Positions 16,293 through 25,405 of a DNA stretch of 64,000 nt are shown one piece after another. The notes under the pieces are model-generated. The model was not told the DNA's origin and searched no databases. It saw only the letters and a program-made list of their open reading frames with translations. The position numbers and the translations under genes were made by a program. Origin of the DNA: Saprospiraceae bacterium (GTDB taxonomy: Bacteria > Bacteroidota > Bacteroidia > Chitinophagales > Saprospiraceae). Every line of letters begins with the position of its first letter. The first letter of the stretch is position 1. The stretch is taken from contig JAKVCV010000016.1 in assembly GCA_022448945.1 (NCBI GenBank), forward strand, positions 1 to 64,000, given 5' to 3'.

Positions 16293-16697
16293 TTATAAAA
16301 TCAATAAATAAAGACCCGTTCCTATGGCAACAAGACCTGAGGTGACTTTGTATGGGGTTAGTCGTTCATAAATTTCTTCACTTCTGGTTTTGGCTTCTTC
16401 TCCTAGATCATCAATAAACAAATCTTGCAAAACAGGGTATCCCAATAAAAAACCCATAACAATACAGGCTCCTATTGATACAAATGAAATACCTATATCG
16501 AATACATTTTGTCTAAGAATATGTTTTATGCTAAACAAAGAAAATAAAGCCATAGCTAATGCAGCAGCTCCAATAAAGCCTTCATAAGGTTTGATTTTAT
16601 CAATGACATCTGAAGCGTCAGGTAATTTTTTAATTACAACCGATGAAGCAGCAAGAATACCAGCTACAATAGCTATTAGAGGAAAAAGAAAGCTCAT
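16293..16697 (-). CDS. Small four-helix membrane protein
   Basis: 134 residues with four hydrophobic segments: at the N-terminus, around residue 45, around residue 75, and at the C-terminus. A short charged loop (DDLGEEAKTRSEEIYERL) precedes the last one. No family is recognised, and there is no enzyme motif. It is first in a likely two-gene unit with the DinB-family protein 15 bp downstream. Confidence 0.65.
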   Translation of the reverse strand: MSFLFPLIAIVAGILAASSVVIKKLPDASDVIDKIKPYEGFIGAAALAMALFSLFSIKHILRQNVFDIGISFVSIGACIVMGFLLGYPVLQDLFIDDLGEEAKTRSEEIYERLTPYKVTSGLVAIGTGLYLLIL

Positions 16698-17105
16698 AAC
16701 TTATAAGTTTAATTGAATATGCTTGAATAAGTAAAATATATTAAGAACTATAAAATATGAATATAAATAAAGATAATAAAAACCTAAGGAAAATATACAA
16801 AAGAAGGATAAAATTCAATATCAAAAGGAAAAACAGTGTACTTGATTTGATATTTATTTATCCCTTTACGAATAAGATAAAATTGTAGAGAAATGAATAT
16901 GAAAAATATATTAATAAAAAAATATTTATTTTTAGCCCGTCAAATTACTCATCTTTTGATTTGTATTTTAAAAAACTAGGCATCTAAACGCAACTAAAAC
17001 GTTATAGATTTTTATTTGTAGAAATTCGAATTCAATTTATCAATAAAATATAATTAATAAACTATCAAATTTTACTCAGTATTAACCAAAAGGTTAAGTA
17101 AGAAC
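16698..17105. other. Intergenic AT-rich region upstream of arsM
   Basis: About 410 bp very rich in A and T, between the divergent small membrane protein gene and arsM. I find no ORF with coding character, tRNA or strong hairpin. The arsM promoter sits at its right edge. A promoter for the leftward operon should lie here too, but no clear TAnnTTTG box with a paired TTG was found on the minus strand. Confidence 0.5.
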
Positions 17106-17136
17106 TTGGATAATCATGTATTTTATATTATCTTTG
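17106..17136 (+). promoter_or_regulatory. Bacteroidota-type promoter for the arsM operon
   Basis: TTG at 17106-17108 is followed after exactly 20 bases by TATCTTTG (17129-17136), a full match to TTG-N20-TAnnTTTG. Transcription would begin near 17143, leaving a leader of about 70 bases before the GTG start at 17212. No arsenic-responsive operator was recognised. Confidence 0.65.
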
Positions 17137-17211
17137 CGGCATAAATGAAGCAATTTTGTTGTTAATAACACTATACAATTCATCTAAACAATAGTTATAC
17201 TAATTTAGTAA

Positions 17212-18183
17212 GTGGTGAAAAATTATTTAGACACGACAATAGATGTTTACAGAAAGGCTGCTGAAACTCCTAATTTGGGTTTATGTTGCACTACTACCCC
17301 AATTTGGCAACTCCCTGATTTGAAAATTCCTAAAATCATGCTGGAAATGAATTATGGCTGTGGCTGTACGGTTAACCCACGTGATTTAGTGAACAATCCT
17401 AAAATCTTATACATTGGTGTTGGAGGAGGAATGGAACTATTACAATTTGCCTACTTTAGTCGAAATAAAGGTTCTGTTATTGGTGTAGACGTAGTTGATG
17501 AAATGCTAATGGCTTCAAGGGCTAATTTTGTGCAAGCTGAAGCAATGAACCCATGGTTCGAATCAAATTTCATCGAATTAAAAAGAGGTAATGCATTAAA
17601 CCTGCCACTAGACAATGAATCTATAGATGTTGCAGCTCAAAATTGTTTATTTAATATTTTTGAATCTGATGATCTTAAAAAAGCATTAAAGGAGACTTTT
17701 AGAGTGTTGAAACCCCATGGTCGATTAGTGCTTTCCGACCCTATCTGTGAACAATTAATGCCAACTGCTCTTAAAAATGATCATACATTAAGAGCTGAAT
17801 GTTTAAGTGGAGCTATACCATTACAGAAATATATAGAATTACTAACTGGTATAGGATTTGGCACAATAGAGATACGAGCAAGAAGGCCCTATAGGGTACT
17901 TTCTCCTAATCAGTACAATACTGATGAATTAATATATATAGAAAGTATAGAAGTATGTGCAATTAAAGACCCAATGCCTGATGACGGGCCATGTGTGTTT
18001 ACTGGCAAAACTGCTATTTATTATGGGGAAGATGAATTTTTTGATGATAATAAAGGGCATACTTTAACACAAAATCAACCGATATCAGTTTGTGATAAAA
18101 CGGCAAAAGCGCTTAATGAACTGAATAAAGAAATATATATTTCAGAATCCACTTTCCATTATGATGGTGGAGGTTGCTGTTAA
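17212..18183 (+). CDS. arsM: Arsenite methyltransferase ArsM, arsenosugar-biosynthesis type
   Basis: 323 residues. A SAM-binding core (YIGVGGGMELL) is flanked by cysteines placed as in the arsenosugar-pathway ArsM group: Cys25-Cys26 in GLCCTTTP, Cys50/Cys52 in MNYGCGCTV, QNCLFNIFE, and a final GGGCC. It is expected to add methyl groups to As(III) with SAM and thiol, the first step towards arsenosugars or a detoxification step. The start is GTG at 17212 or 17215, with no ATG upstream in frame. Two glycosyltransferase genes follow with gaps of 23 bp and 1 bp, suggesting a biosynthetic operon. The radical SAM partner ArsS, usual in arsenosugar synthesis, is not in the window. Confidence 0.85.
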   Translation: MVKNYLDTTIDVYRKAAETPNLGLCCTTTPIWQLPDLKIPKIMLEMNYGCGCTVNPRDLVNNPKILYIGVGGGMELLQFAYFSRNKGSVIGVDVVDEMLMASRANFVQAEAMNPWFESNFIELKRGNALNLPLDNESIDVAAQNCLFNIFESDDLKKALKETFRVLKPHGRLVLSDPICEQLMPTALKNDHTLRAECLSGAIPLQKYIELLTGIGFGTIEIRARRPYRVLSPNQYNTDELIYIESIEVCAIKDPMPDDGPCVFTGKTAIYYGEDEFFDDNKGHTLTQNQPISVCDKTAKALNELNKEIYISESTFHYDGGGCC

Positions 18184-18206
18184 TACAAGATTAAAGCAAC
18201 AATAAT

Positions 18207-18902
18207 ATGGTAAGAAAAGCAGATATATATATTATAATACCTGCTTATAATGAGGAAAATTCCATAGAATTAGTGATCAATGATATACCTAAAGATATTA
18301 TAAAGGAGATCATCGTTGTTGACAATAATTCTGATGACAATACTTCCATTATTGCAAAAAATGCAGGAGCTATTGTATTAGGCGAAAAAAACCAGGGTTA
18401 TGGTCTAGCTTGTCTAAAAGGAATAGAATATTTGAAAAATATAGCAGAGGAATCGGACATTATAGTCTTTATAGATGCCGACTATTCAGACTTTCCTGAA
18501 CAGATTCCTCAATTAGTGGCACCAATTTTGTTAGGTAACGCAGAGTTGGTGATAGGTTCCAGAAATTTGGGCACCAAAGAAAAAGGATCGATGACATTTC
18601 AACAGATCTTTGGGAATTGGTTAGCTACTAAATTAATTAAATGGCTTTACGGGGCTGTTTTTACTGACCTGGGACCTTTTAGAGCTATTAAATACGGTGC
18701 TTTGATAGGCTTAGAGATGTGTGATAAAACATATGGATGGACAGTTGAAATGCAAATTAAAGCAGTAAAAAATAAATTAAAATATATAGAAATTCCTGTA
18801 GATTATAGAAACAGAATTGGAAAATCTAAAATTTCAGGAACATTAAAAGGTACTTTATTAGCAGGTTATAAAATTATTACAACAATTTTTAAATACAAGT
18901 AA
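18207..18902 (+). CDS. Family 2 glycosyltransferase (DPM1-like)
   Basis: 231-residue GT-A enzyme. It begins with IIIPAYNEENSIE, has the metal-binding VFIDADYSD, and continues with GSRNLG, FGNWLATKLI, TDLGPFRAI and TYGWTVEMQ, which match the polyprenyl-phosphate sugar transferase (DPM/DPG synthase) type. There are no clear membrane helices, so it would act in the cytosol or at the membrane face. It sits between arsM and a processive-type GT2, so it may glycosylate an arsenic-containing or lipid intermediate, though this is context only. It ends one base before the next gene. Confidence 0.85.
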   Translation: MVRKADIYIIIPAYNEENSIELVINDIPKDIIKEIIVVDNNSDDNTSIIAKNAGAIVLGEKNQGYGLACLKGIEYLKNIAEESDIIVFIDADYSDFPEQIPQLVAPILLGNAELVIGSRNLGTKEKGSMTFQQIFGNWLATKLIKWLYGAVFTDLGPFRAIKYGALIGLEMCDKTYGWTVEMQIKAVKNKLKYIEIPVDYRNRIGKSKISGTLKGTLLAGYKIITTIFKYK

Positions 18903-18903
18903 C

Positions 18904-20400
18904 ATGGAAATTATTATCGTTTTATTGTATACCCTACCGCTGTTCTTCATTTTTCTTTACAGCTGTGTTCAGCTACAATTAGCAACTGCATTTTGGTGGA
19001 GACGTAGAAAATTAAAAAATGAAACATTAACTAATGATGACTTTGTTCCTACAATAACTATTCAACTACCCGTTTATAATGAATTGTATGTTGTAGAACG
19101 ATTATTAGAAGCTGTTGTTAAACTTGATTATCCAAAAGAAAAAGTGGAAATACAAGTATTAGATGATTCTACCGATGAAACAGTGCAAATCATAGCCAAT
19201 AAGATCAAAGAACTTGAACCCTTTGGCTGGGACATTCAACATGTAAGACGTAAAGAAAGAGTAGGTTTTAAAGCTGGTGCTTTATCTTATGGTCTTGATA
19301 TTTCAAAAGGCGAATTTGTTGCTGTTTTTGATGCCGACTTTATTCCTCATTCTGATTTTCTTATAAAAACTGTACCATATTTCCGTGATAGAAATATAGG
19401 TGTTGTACAAACAAGATGGGAACACATGAATAAGAGTTATTCTTTTCTAACTCAAATGCAAGCATTAGCACTTGACGGCCATTTTGTAGTTGAACAAATG
19501 GGAAGAAACATGTCCGGACATTTCATGAACTTTAATGGTACTGCAGGACTTTGGAGAAGAGCATGTATTGAAGATGCTGGAGGCTGGGCTGCTGATACGC
19601 TTACAGAAGATCTTGATCTCAGTTATAGAGCTCAACTAAAAGGATGGGAATTCAAATACCTGGGAGATGTTACTACTCCTGCAGAATTACCCGTTGCAAT
19701 GAATGCTTTTAAAAGTCAACAATTTAGGTGGACAAAAGGAGCTGCTGAATGTGCAGTTAAAAATTTACCAAGGGTATTAAAATCAAAAAATGTCAAACTA
19801 TTTGATAAATTACATGCTGTATCCCATTTACTCAATAGTGGTATTTTTATTTGTATTCTTTTCTTGTCTCTAGCTAGTGTTCCATTGGTTTACCTTCAAA
19901 TGCAATATCAGGGGCAAGAAGATATGTTTTTTAATAAAATACTACAATATGCTGCTATAGGATCCTTAAATATGGTAATGGTGACTATCTTTTTCTGGTT
20001 CTCATACGAACACACCAGAGGTGGCTTTTCTTTAAGAAATATGGCTGCATTTATTATTAAATTCCCATTATTCATAGCGTTATCCTTAGGGATGGCACTA
20101 CACAATGCTATGGCTGCTTTTGAGGGATATATTGGCAAAAAATCGCCTTTTGTTCGTACACCTAAATTCAATCTTGAAGAAATTGGAAAACTAAAAGGGT
20201 GGAAAAAAAATAAATACCTTTCTAAAGGAGTTGGTTTAACTGCAAAAATGGAGTTAATGATGGCATTGTTTTTTCTAACGACCATTATCATTTCAGTCTA
20301 CTATGGTGTATATGGAATGCTTCCATTTCACATATTATTATTCTGTGGCTATTCGATTATAAGTGGTTATTCGTTTGCCCATGCAAGAATGATGAGTTAA
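18904..20400 (+). CDS. Membrane glycosyltransferase, cellulose-synthase-like (CslA-type)
   Basis: 498 residues. An N-terminal helix is followed by a GT2 domain with QLPVYNE, DDSTDET, metal-binding DADF, catalytic TEDLDLS and the QQFRW motif (Q/RxxRW), and then four C-terminal helices. This motif set is that of processive beta-glycosyltransferases such as cellulose synthase, glucomannan synthase (CslA) and also ceramide glucosyltransferases. No BcsB, BcsZ or PilZ domain is nearby, so a cellulose role is not supported. As third gene of the arsM operon, with a one-base gap to the previous gene, it may add a sugar to a lipid or a polymer connected to that pathway. The operon ends at the hairpin 20425-20459. 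Confidence 0.87.
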   Translation: MEIIIVLLYTLPLFFIFLYSCVQLQLATAFWWRRRKLKNETLTNDDFVPTITIQLPVYNELYVVERLLEAVVKLDYPKEKVEIQVLDDSTDETVQIIANKIKELEPFGWDIQHVRRKERVGFKAGALSYGLDISKGEFVAVFDADFIPHSDFLIKTVPYFRDRNIGVVQTRWEHMNKSYSFLTQMQALALDGHFVVEQMGRNMSGHFMNFNGTAGLWRRACIEDAGGWAADTLTEDLDLSYRAQLKGWEFKYLGDVTTPAELPVAMNAFKSQQFRWTKGAAECAVKNLPRVLKSKNVKLFDKLHAVSHLLNSGIFICILFLSLASVPLVYLQMQYQGQEDMFFNKILQYAAIGSLNMVMVTIFFWFSYEHTRGGFSLRNMAAFIIKFPLFIALSLGMALHNAMAAFEGYIGKKSPFVRTPKFNLEEIGKLKGWKKNKYLSKGVGLTAKMELMMALFFLTTIIISVYYGVYGMLPFHILLFCGYSIISGYSFAHARMMS

Positions 20401-20424
20401 TAACTGATTTTAAAATCTAAAAAT

Positions 20425-20459
20425 AAAAAGAGAGGTAATCATTATGCCTCTCTTTTTTT
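20425..20459 (+). terminator. Intrinsic terminator of the arsM-GT2-GT2 operon
   Basis: AAAAAGAGAGG pairs with CCTCTCTTTTTT around an 11-base loop and is followed by a T run. It starts 25 bp after the stop codon of the last glycosyltransferase gene. Confidence 0.85.
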
Positions 20460-20571
20460 ATGTATTATATTGAAGCGTTTTTTATGAAAATCATAAAAGT
20501 GATTTTTCTTTCATTACTTTTATCAAAACTTATTCTATAATTAATATTATACTTAAATTCAAAAAAATACC

Positions 20572-22737
20572 GTGGACAAAAGACATACAATAACTGCTGC
20601 TCTACCTTATGCAAATGGTGCATTACATTTAGGCCATCTAGCCGGTGCATATTTACCTGCAGATATCTATGCAAGATTTTTACGTTTACAGGGCAATGAT
20701 GTTTTATTTGTTTGTGGGTCTGACGAACACGGTGCCGCTATTACTATTCGGGCAAAAAAAGAAAATAGAAGTCCACAAGAAATTATTGACACCTATCATA
20801 ACTTAAACAAAAATTGTTTCGAAAAACTAGGCATTTCTTTTGACAAATATCACCGTACTAGCAGTAAGCTACATCACGAAACAGCTCAAGAATTCTTTTT
20901 AGAACTTGTAAAAAAAGGTGGGCAATTTGAGGAGAAAATAAGCAACCAGTATTATGATGAAGATTTTAAACAATTTTTAGCAGATCGTTATATTTCTGGT
21001 GTCTGTCCTAAAGAAAACTGTGGTCATGAAGAGGCTTTTGGAGATCAATGTGAAAAATGTGGTTCTACCTTGTCTCCTACTGATCTTATCAATCCAAAAT
21101 CTACACTTAGTGGTAAATCTCCAGTTCTTAAAAAAACCAAACATTGGTATTTTAAATTGGATGAACATGCTAGTTGGTTAAAAGAATGGATTGAAAAAGG
21201 ATATGTTAATGGAGCATCTTTACACAAACCTGAAAAGTGGAAAAAACACGTTATAGGGCAATGTTTATCATGGATTGATGGAGGATTACATTCAAGGGCT
21301 ATTACCAGAGATCTAAGTTGGGGTATTCCTGTACCGGTTGAAGGTGCAGAAGGCAAGGTCTTATACGTATGGTTTGATGCGCCTATAGGCTATATTTCAT
21401 CAACAAAACAATGGGCAAAAGATAATAATAAAGAATGGGAACCATATTGGAAAGACAAAAACACGGAATTAGTTCATTTTATTGGCAAAGATAACATTGT
21501 TTTTCATTGCATTGTTTTTCCTGCAATGTTAAAAGCTCATGGGAATTATATACTTCCGAAAAACGTTCCAGCAAATCAATTTTTAAACCTGGAAGGCAGA
21601 AAATTTTCAAAATCAAAAGGTTGGGTTATTGAACAGCATCAATATCTTGAAGATTTCAAAGATTTCCCAAACAAGGAAGACGCCTTACGCTATACTTTGA
21701 TTCGAACGTTACCTGAGAATAAAGACGGTGATTTCAAATGGGATGAGTTTGTAGCCTTACACGATAATGAATTAGTTGCAAATTTAGGAAATTTTGTAAA
21801 CAGGGTTATCAGTCTAACACATAAATACTACAATGGAATAACACCTCAAATTAATGTTGATATAACTGTAAAAAATCTTGAAGAAGGATCTTCTACCAAT
21901 ATTAATTCTAGCATAAATGTTGTGCTTTTAAAAATTGAAAAACTAGAAAAACATATTCTAAATTTTGAATTTAAAAATGCAATTCAAGCCTTAATGGATA
22001 TTTCTTCTTATGGTAACATTTTATTACAAAGAAATGAACCATGGAAGATTTGGAAACAAGACCCAGAATCTGATCTTGTAAAAAGTTTAATGAATTTATG
22101 CTTACAAATTGTTGCGTCTTTAAGTGTTCTTTCTGAACCCTTTATACCTTTTACAGCAAAAAAACTGAGACATCTACTAAACATGGCAACAATTAAAGAT
22201 GGTGAATATAATAATTTAATATCCAGTTTAAAAAAAGATGGTATACTCCTGCCAGAAGGACATCGTATCAATCAACCTGAATTGCTTTTTGCAAAAATCA
22301 ACGACCGTAAAGATAAATCTAGACTTGAACTAATTGAACACCAAAAATCTAAACTAGAATCATTAAAAATTGAACAAACCATGCAGGATAAAAAACCTAC
22401 TCCTATAAAAGAAGAATGTAATTTTGAAGATTTTACCAAATTAGATTTTAGAACCGGAACAATAATTAATGCTGAAACGATCAAAAAAGCTAAAAAATTA
22501 TTAAAAATAACGGTGGATCTGGGTTTTGAAAAAAGAACAGTAGTATCTGGCATTGCCAAGCATTATGATCCTCAATTGATTATTGGAAAGCAAGTGATTT
22601 TAGTTGCTAATTTAGCACCGAGAAAGATGATGGATATAGAGTCTGAAGGTATGATTTTGATGGCAGAAAACAAAGATGGAAAATTGATATTCGTAGGTCC
22701 AGAAAACTTATCAGATAATGGGGCGATAGTCAAATAA
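20572..22737 (+). CDS. metG: Methionyl-tRNA synthetase MetG
   Basis: 721 residues; charges tRNA-Met with methionine. The class I HIGH-like motif is LHLGHLAGAY near residue 20, the zinc-binding knuckle region holds CPKENCGHEE and CEKCGSTL, and the KMSKS loop is KFSKSKG. A C-terminal EMAP/Trbp111-type tRNA-binding domain begins at about residue 615 (FEDFTKLDFRTGTI). The start is a GTG at 20572, which gives the family N-terminus (ITAALPYANG). Intact and of usual length for the long Bacteroidota form. Confidence 0.97.
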   Translation: MDKRHTITAALPYANGALHLGHLAGAYLPADIYARFLRLQGNDVLFVCGSDEHGAAITIRAKKENRSPQEIIDTYHNLNKNCFEKLGISFDKYHRTSSKLHHETAQEFFLELVKKGGQFEEKISNQYYDEDFKQFLADRYISGVCPKENCGHEEAFGDQCEKCGSTLSPTDLINPKSTLSGKSPVLKKTKHWYFKLDEHASWLKEWIEKGYVNGASLHKPEKWKKHVIGQCLSWIDGGLHSRAITRDLSWGIPVPVEGAEGKVLYVWFDAPIGYISSTKQWAKDNNKEWEPYWKDKNTELVHFIGKDNIVFHCIVFPAMLKAHGNYILPKNVPANQFLNLEGRKFSKSKGWVIEQHQYLEDFKDFPNKEDALRYTLIRTLPENKDGDFKWDEFVALHDNELVANLGNFVNRVISLTHKYYNGITPQINVDITVKNLEEGSSTNINSSINVVLLKIEKLEKHILNFEFKNAIQALMDISSYGNILLQRNEPWKIWKQDPESDLVKSLMNLCLQIVASLSVLSEPFIPFTAKKLRHLLNMATIKDGEYNNLISSLKKDGILLPEGHRINQPELLFAKINDRKDKSRLELIEHQKSKLESLKIEQTMQDKKPTPIKEECNFEDFTKLDFRTGTIINAETIKKAKKLLKITVDLGFEKRTVVSGIAKHYDPQLIIGKQVILVANLAPRKMMDIESEGMILMAENKDGKLIFVGPENLSDNGAIVK

Positions 22738-22747
22738 AACTGAATAA

Positions 22748-23071
22748 TTAAACATATATTTTTATTTGTTCAACATCAATAGCTCCATGTGAAGCATTAT
22801 ATATTGCCTTTCCCTCTTTCACAATTATTAATTGAGGTGACTCATGTCTTATTAATAACTTTTCAGCTATTGCATTCGAAATATCTCTATGAATAATTAA
22901 ATCTAAAAAATAGGCATCAATATCAAAACACCAAAATCGTTCAATTGTTTTTTTTGCCATTAAGCTTATAGAGCAGCGTGTACTATGTTTAAAGAGCACA
23001 ATAGGATTATCATAAGAAGCTTTTAATGCGGCATCAAGTTCACTAATATCATTGAGTGTTTTCCATTTCAT
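22748..23071 (-). CDS. ytxJ: Bacillithiol system redox-active protein YtxJ
   Basis: 107 residues from the start at 23071; the frame continues upstream to 23173, but the 34 extra residues do not fit the family. The thioredoxin-like fold has the single active-site cysteine in FKHSTRCSIS, as in YtxJ monothiol bacilliredoxin-like proteins, and ESPQLIIVKEGK near the end gives the cis-Pro region. YtxJ is thought to reduce mixed disulfides of proteins with bacillithiol in the cytosol, so its presence suggests this organism makes bacillithiol. It is divergent from rimM; two palindromes (23086-23098 and 23103-23119) lie just before the start and may regulate it. Confidence 0.87.
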   Translation of the reverse strand: MKWKTLNDISELDAALKASYDNPIVLFKHSTRCSISLMAKKTIERFWCFDIDAYFLDLIIHRDISNAIAEKLLIRHESPQLIIVKEGKAIYNASHGAIDVEQIKIYV

Positions 23072-23085
23072 TTTTTCTATTTTTC

Positions 23086-23098
23086 TATTCTTAGAATA
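23086..23098. promoter_or_regulatory. Dyad TATTC-N3-GAATA upstream of ytxJ
   Basis: Perfect 13-base palindrome (TATTCT-T-AGAATA), 14 bases before the ytxJ ATG and close to a second dyad with the same TATTC/GAATA ends. A candidate repressor site for ytxJ. No regulator is assigned. Confidence 0.4.
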
Positions 23099-23102
23099 AA
23101 AA

Positions 23103-23119
23103 TATTCATAGTATGAATA
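23103..23119. promoter_or_regulatory. Dyad TATTCATA-G-TATGAATA between ytxJ and rimM
   Basis: Perfect 17-base palindrome in the divergent intergenic region, centred 40 bases before ytxJ and 77 before rimM. It shares its outer half sites (TATTC...GAATA) with the 23086-23098 dyad; the centres are 19 bp apart, nearly two helical turns. This spacing suggests a cooperative operator, but AT-richness makes chance palindromes easier. Confidence 0.45.
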
Positions 23120-23187
23120 AAAACTTATCCTATAATATAATACTTTTACCACAACAAAAGAATCAATAGACAATCAAAGAAGAATAA

Positions 23188-23703
23188 ATGGAATATACTG
23201 AAATCGGAAAAATCAATAAACCACATGGGCTCAATGGTGAAATGAAGGCAAAAATTGATCAACGTTTTTGGAATGACATCACAGAAATAGAAGCTTTTTT
23301 TTTAGAACTAAATGGAAAAAAAACGCCCTATTTTATTGAATATTTACGAGGTAAAAGTAATTTGATATTAAAATTAGAGGAAATTGAATCTAAAGAAGAT
23401 GCTAGTGTTCTTACAAATAAACGAATATTTCTTAGAACACAAGATATAAGCTTAACTTCAGCGGAAATAAATGAAACAGGTTTAAAATTTAGTTATTTAG
23501 CAGGCTATGAGTTAGTAGATGTACAATCAAAAAAAAAGGGTATAATTAATTTAGTAGAAAAATATCCACAGCAAGAAATGGCATCAGTCAATTATAATGG
23601 TAAAATCAGCTTAATTCCATTGTTGGAAATATGGATTACTTCGATAGACAAAAAAAATAAAAAAGTAATAATGGATCTACCGGTTGGTCTTATAGATATT
23701 TAA
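23188..23703 (+). CDS. rimM: Ribosome maturation factor RimM
   Basis: 171 residues, two beta-barrel domains. The N-terminal domain begins with YTEIGKINKPHGLNGEMKA, and a PRC-barrel-like C-terminal half has LAGYELVD and LIPLLEIWI. RimM binds ribosomal protein S19 and assists 16S rRNA processing in assembly of the 30S head. In many bacteria rimM follows rpsP (S16) and precedes trmD; neither is here. It is divergent from ytxJ and convergent with a TPR-like gene 9 bp away. Confidence 0.93.
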   Translation: MEYTEIGKINKPHGLNGEMKAKIDQRFWNDITEIEAFFLELNGKKTPYFIEYLRGKSNLILKLEEIESKEDASVLTNKRIFLRTQDISLTSAEINETGLKFSYLAGYELVDVQSKKKGIINLVEKYPQQEMASVNYNGKISLIPLLEIWITSIDKKNKKVIMDLPVGLIDI

Positions 23704-23712
23704 AAAAGCATA

Positions 23713-24645
23713 TTATTGGAAAGCATCCAATTTAGCACACATCTGCTTAATATTTTCAGAGATATCATTCCTACAGGTTTTTTTAACTTTTTTTGAAGAA
23801 TTAATAAGGACTTCTGAGCATGTACATAATCGTATGGCTTCGTTGTCCGAAGCTAATAAATCTATCAACTCTTTATCACTAAAAGGCGTTAAAGTCATTA
23901 AGGCACCAAGTCGAATATGGATAGGTTCCTTTTTGTTATTATATACTTTCTTAGCATGTGTATTCTGTAACTCCAACTGTCTATCTAAATTATGATCATG
24001 CAAATGAAATTTTATTTCAATTTCCTCCTGGCTGTTATTAAACCGACATAACCAGTTTTCATGATAGCCTCTATAAGATCGTTTTACTATATGAAGGTGT
24101 TGTCCATTTTGGTTTCTAATATTTTTCAGAATAAGACTTTGCTCTGTAATTGTTTTAACATGATACCCTTTATGAGGTTTTGTGCTAGTAAGATAATGTT
24201 TGTTAAAACCTAAATGCTTAATAAAATAAGCCCATAAACAAACTTCTTTCAATTCTTCTAAAAAAACCAAATTACCTGGGTATTTAAGAACGGATTGCCA
24301 GGCTATATTGTAAGCCATGTCAAAATCTAATTTACGTAGATGTAGTCTAATTATGTTATCTAAAGCAGCTAATTGAGGTTTTGAGCTATTTTGAATGCAT
24401 TTGTTATAATAAAAAAGTGCAGAATCTCGTTTTTCTTCAATATCATATACTAAAGCAAGCCAATAACAACATAAAGGTCTGGGCATTTCAGAATAAACTT
24501 CAAGCAAAAGTGGTTTTGCTTTTAAATATTCATCTACATTGCATAGATTTCTAGCTCTATTCCATGAGGAGCGAATTTCATCACTTTGGGCCCTAAGGTT
24601 AGTAGTTATATAAAATAGTATAGAAAATATTATTAGATACTTCAT
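23713..24645 (-). CDS. Exported TPR-like protein of unknown function
   Basis: 310 residues with a signal peptide (about 1-19). The middle has tetratricopeptide-like helices (LAALDNIIRLHLRKLDFD, AYNIAWQSVLKYP), then a basic region and a C-terminal helical part where DKELIDLLASDNEAIRL looks like one HEAT-like unit. It carries several cysteines but no enzyme motif. The stop of the upstream TetR regulator lies only 2 bp before its start, so they form an operon and the regulator may control it. Confidence 0.65.
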   Translation of the reverse strand: MKYLIIFSILFYITTNLRAQSDEIRSSWNRARNLCNVDEYLKAKPLLLEVYSEMPRPLCCYWLALVYDIEEKRDSALFYYNKCIQNSSKPQLAALDNIIRLHLRKLDFDMAYNIAWQSVLKYPGNLVFLEELKEVCLWAYFIKHLGFNKHYLTSTKPHKGYHVKTITEQSLILKNIRNQNGQHLHIVKRSYRGYHENWLCRFNNSQEEIEIKFHLHDHNLDRQLELQNTHAKKVYNNKKEPIHIRLGALMTLTPFSDKELIDLLASDNEAIRLCTCSEVLINSSKKVKKTCRNDISENIKQMCAKLDAFQ

Positions 24646-24647
24646 TT

Positions 24648-25328
24648 TTATTTTATAACTCTTAAAGAGGAGAACGCAAAGTGCTCAAGTAAGCGTTTAA
24701 TGTCTTCAAGGCTACCTTCTTTAATTTTAACATCCGTCAAAGAAGGTAAGTGCTCAGCAAAATAAATATTATTATTAGCCATTTCTATCAAGGAAGAAGC
24801 TAAAGCATGTGGATAATGATAGTTTTTATTTATTTCAAGTATAATATTAGAAATACATTCGCAAAGGTCTTTATAATTGGTAAAATAACCATCAGTATTT
24901 TCTTTATCTACAGTTTTTGTATGATAAGCCTTGCTAGATTCTGAAACTACTATATTGTGCAACAAATTCTCATCTACATAACCGATTGCAGGATTAGTCT
25001 GAGAAGACTCTACTAGAACTGATAATACTATTTTTAATTTTTTATCTGCTTCAATAATATTCATTGTATTGTACTCGATTTGGAATTTCATCCATTCCCA
25101 GTACCATGAAACTAAATAAATTAATAATTCATGTTTATTTTTAAAATAACGGTAAATTGATGCCTCTGTAGAAAGAATTTCAGTAGCTAATTTTTTAAAT
25201 GTAAATTTTTCAAAGCCAAGTTTTTCAATTAAAACTATACTGTACTGAATAATTTTTTTACCTAGTTTGGTTTCCTGTGGATCCCGTATAAATAAATTTG
25301 AATTTAGTTTTATTTGTATTGCAATCAT
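24648..25328 (-). CDS. TetR/AcrR-family transcriptional regulator
   Basis: 226 residues. The N-terminal helix-turn-helix is clear: FTFKKLATEILSTEASIYRYF at about residues 42-62, followed by KNKHELL, the classic TetR pattern. The C-terminal ligand-binding half is helical and not recognisable. It precedes the exported TPR-like gene by 2 bp and probably regulates its own transcription and that partner. The inducer is unknown. Confidence 0.88.
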   Translation of the reverse strand: MIAIQIKLNSNLFIRDPQETKLGKKIIQYSIVLIEKLGFEKFTFKKLATEILSTEASIYRYFKNKHELLIYLVSWYWEWMKFQIEYNTMNIIEADKKLKIVLSVLVESSQTNPAIGYVDENLLHNIVVSESSKAYHTKTVDKENTDGYFTNYKDLCECISNIILEINKNYHYPHALASSLIEMANNNIYFAEHLPSLTDVKIKEGSLEDIKRLLEHFAFSSLRVIK

Positions 25329-25405
25329 AAATTAACCATTCAAGAAATAATTGAAATAAAGATAATAAAAAAAACAATCAGATCGATTCTAATTAATTGT
25401 TTGTT

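Noticed and set aside
20465-20674. Minus-strand frame of 69 residues before metG
   Set aside because: Most of it is opposite the metG start, where the plus-strand protein is clearly conserved.
23072-23173. Longer N-terminus for YtxJ
   Set aside because: The extension is Tyr/Ser-rich, outside the family length, and runs across the palindromic control region.
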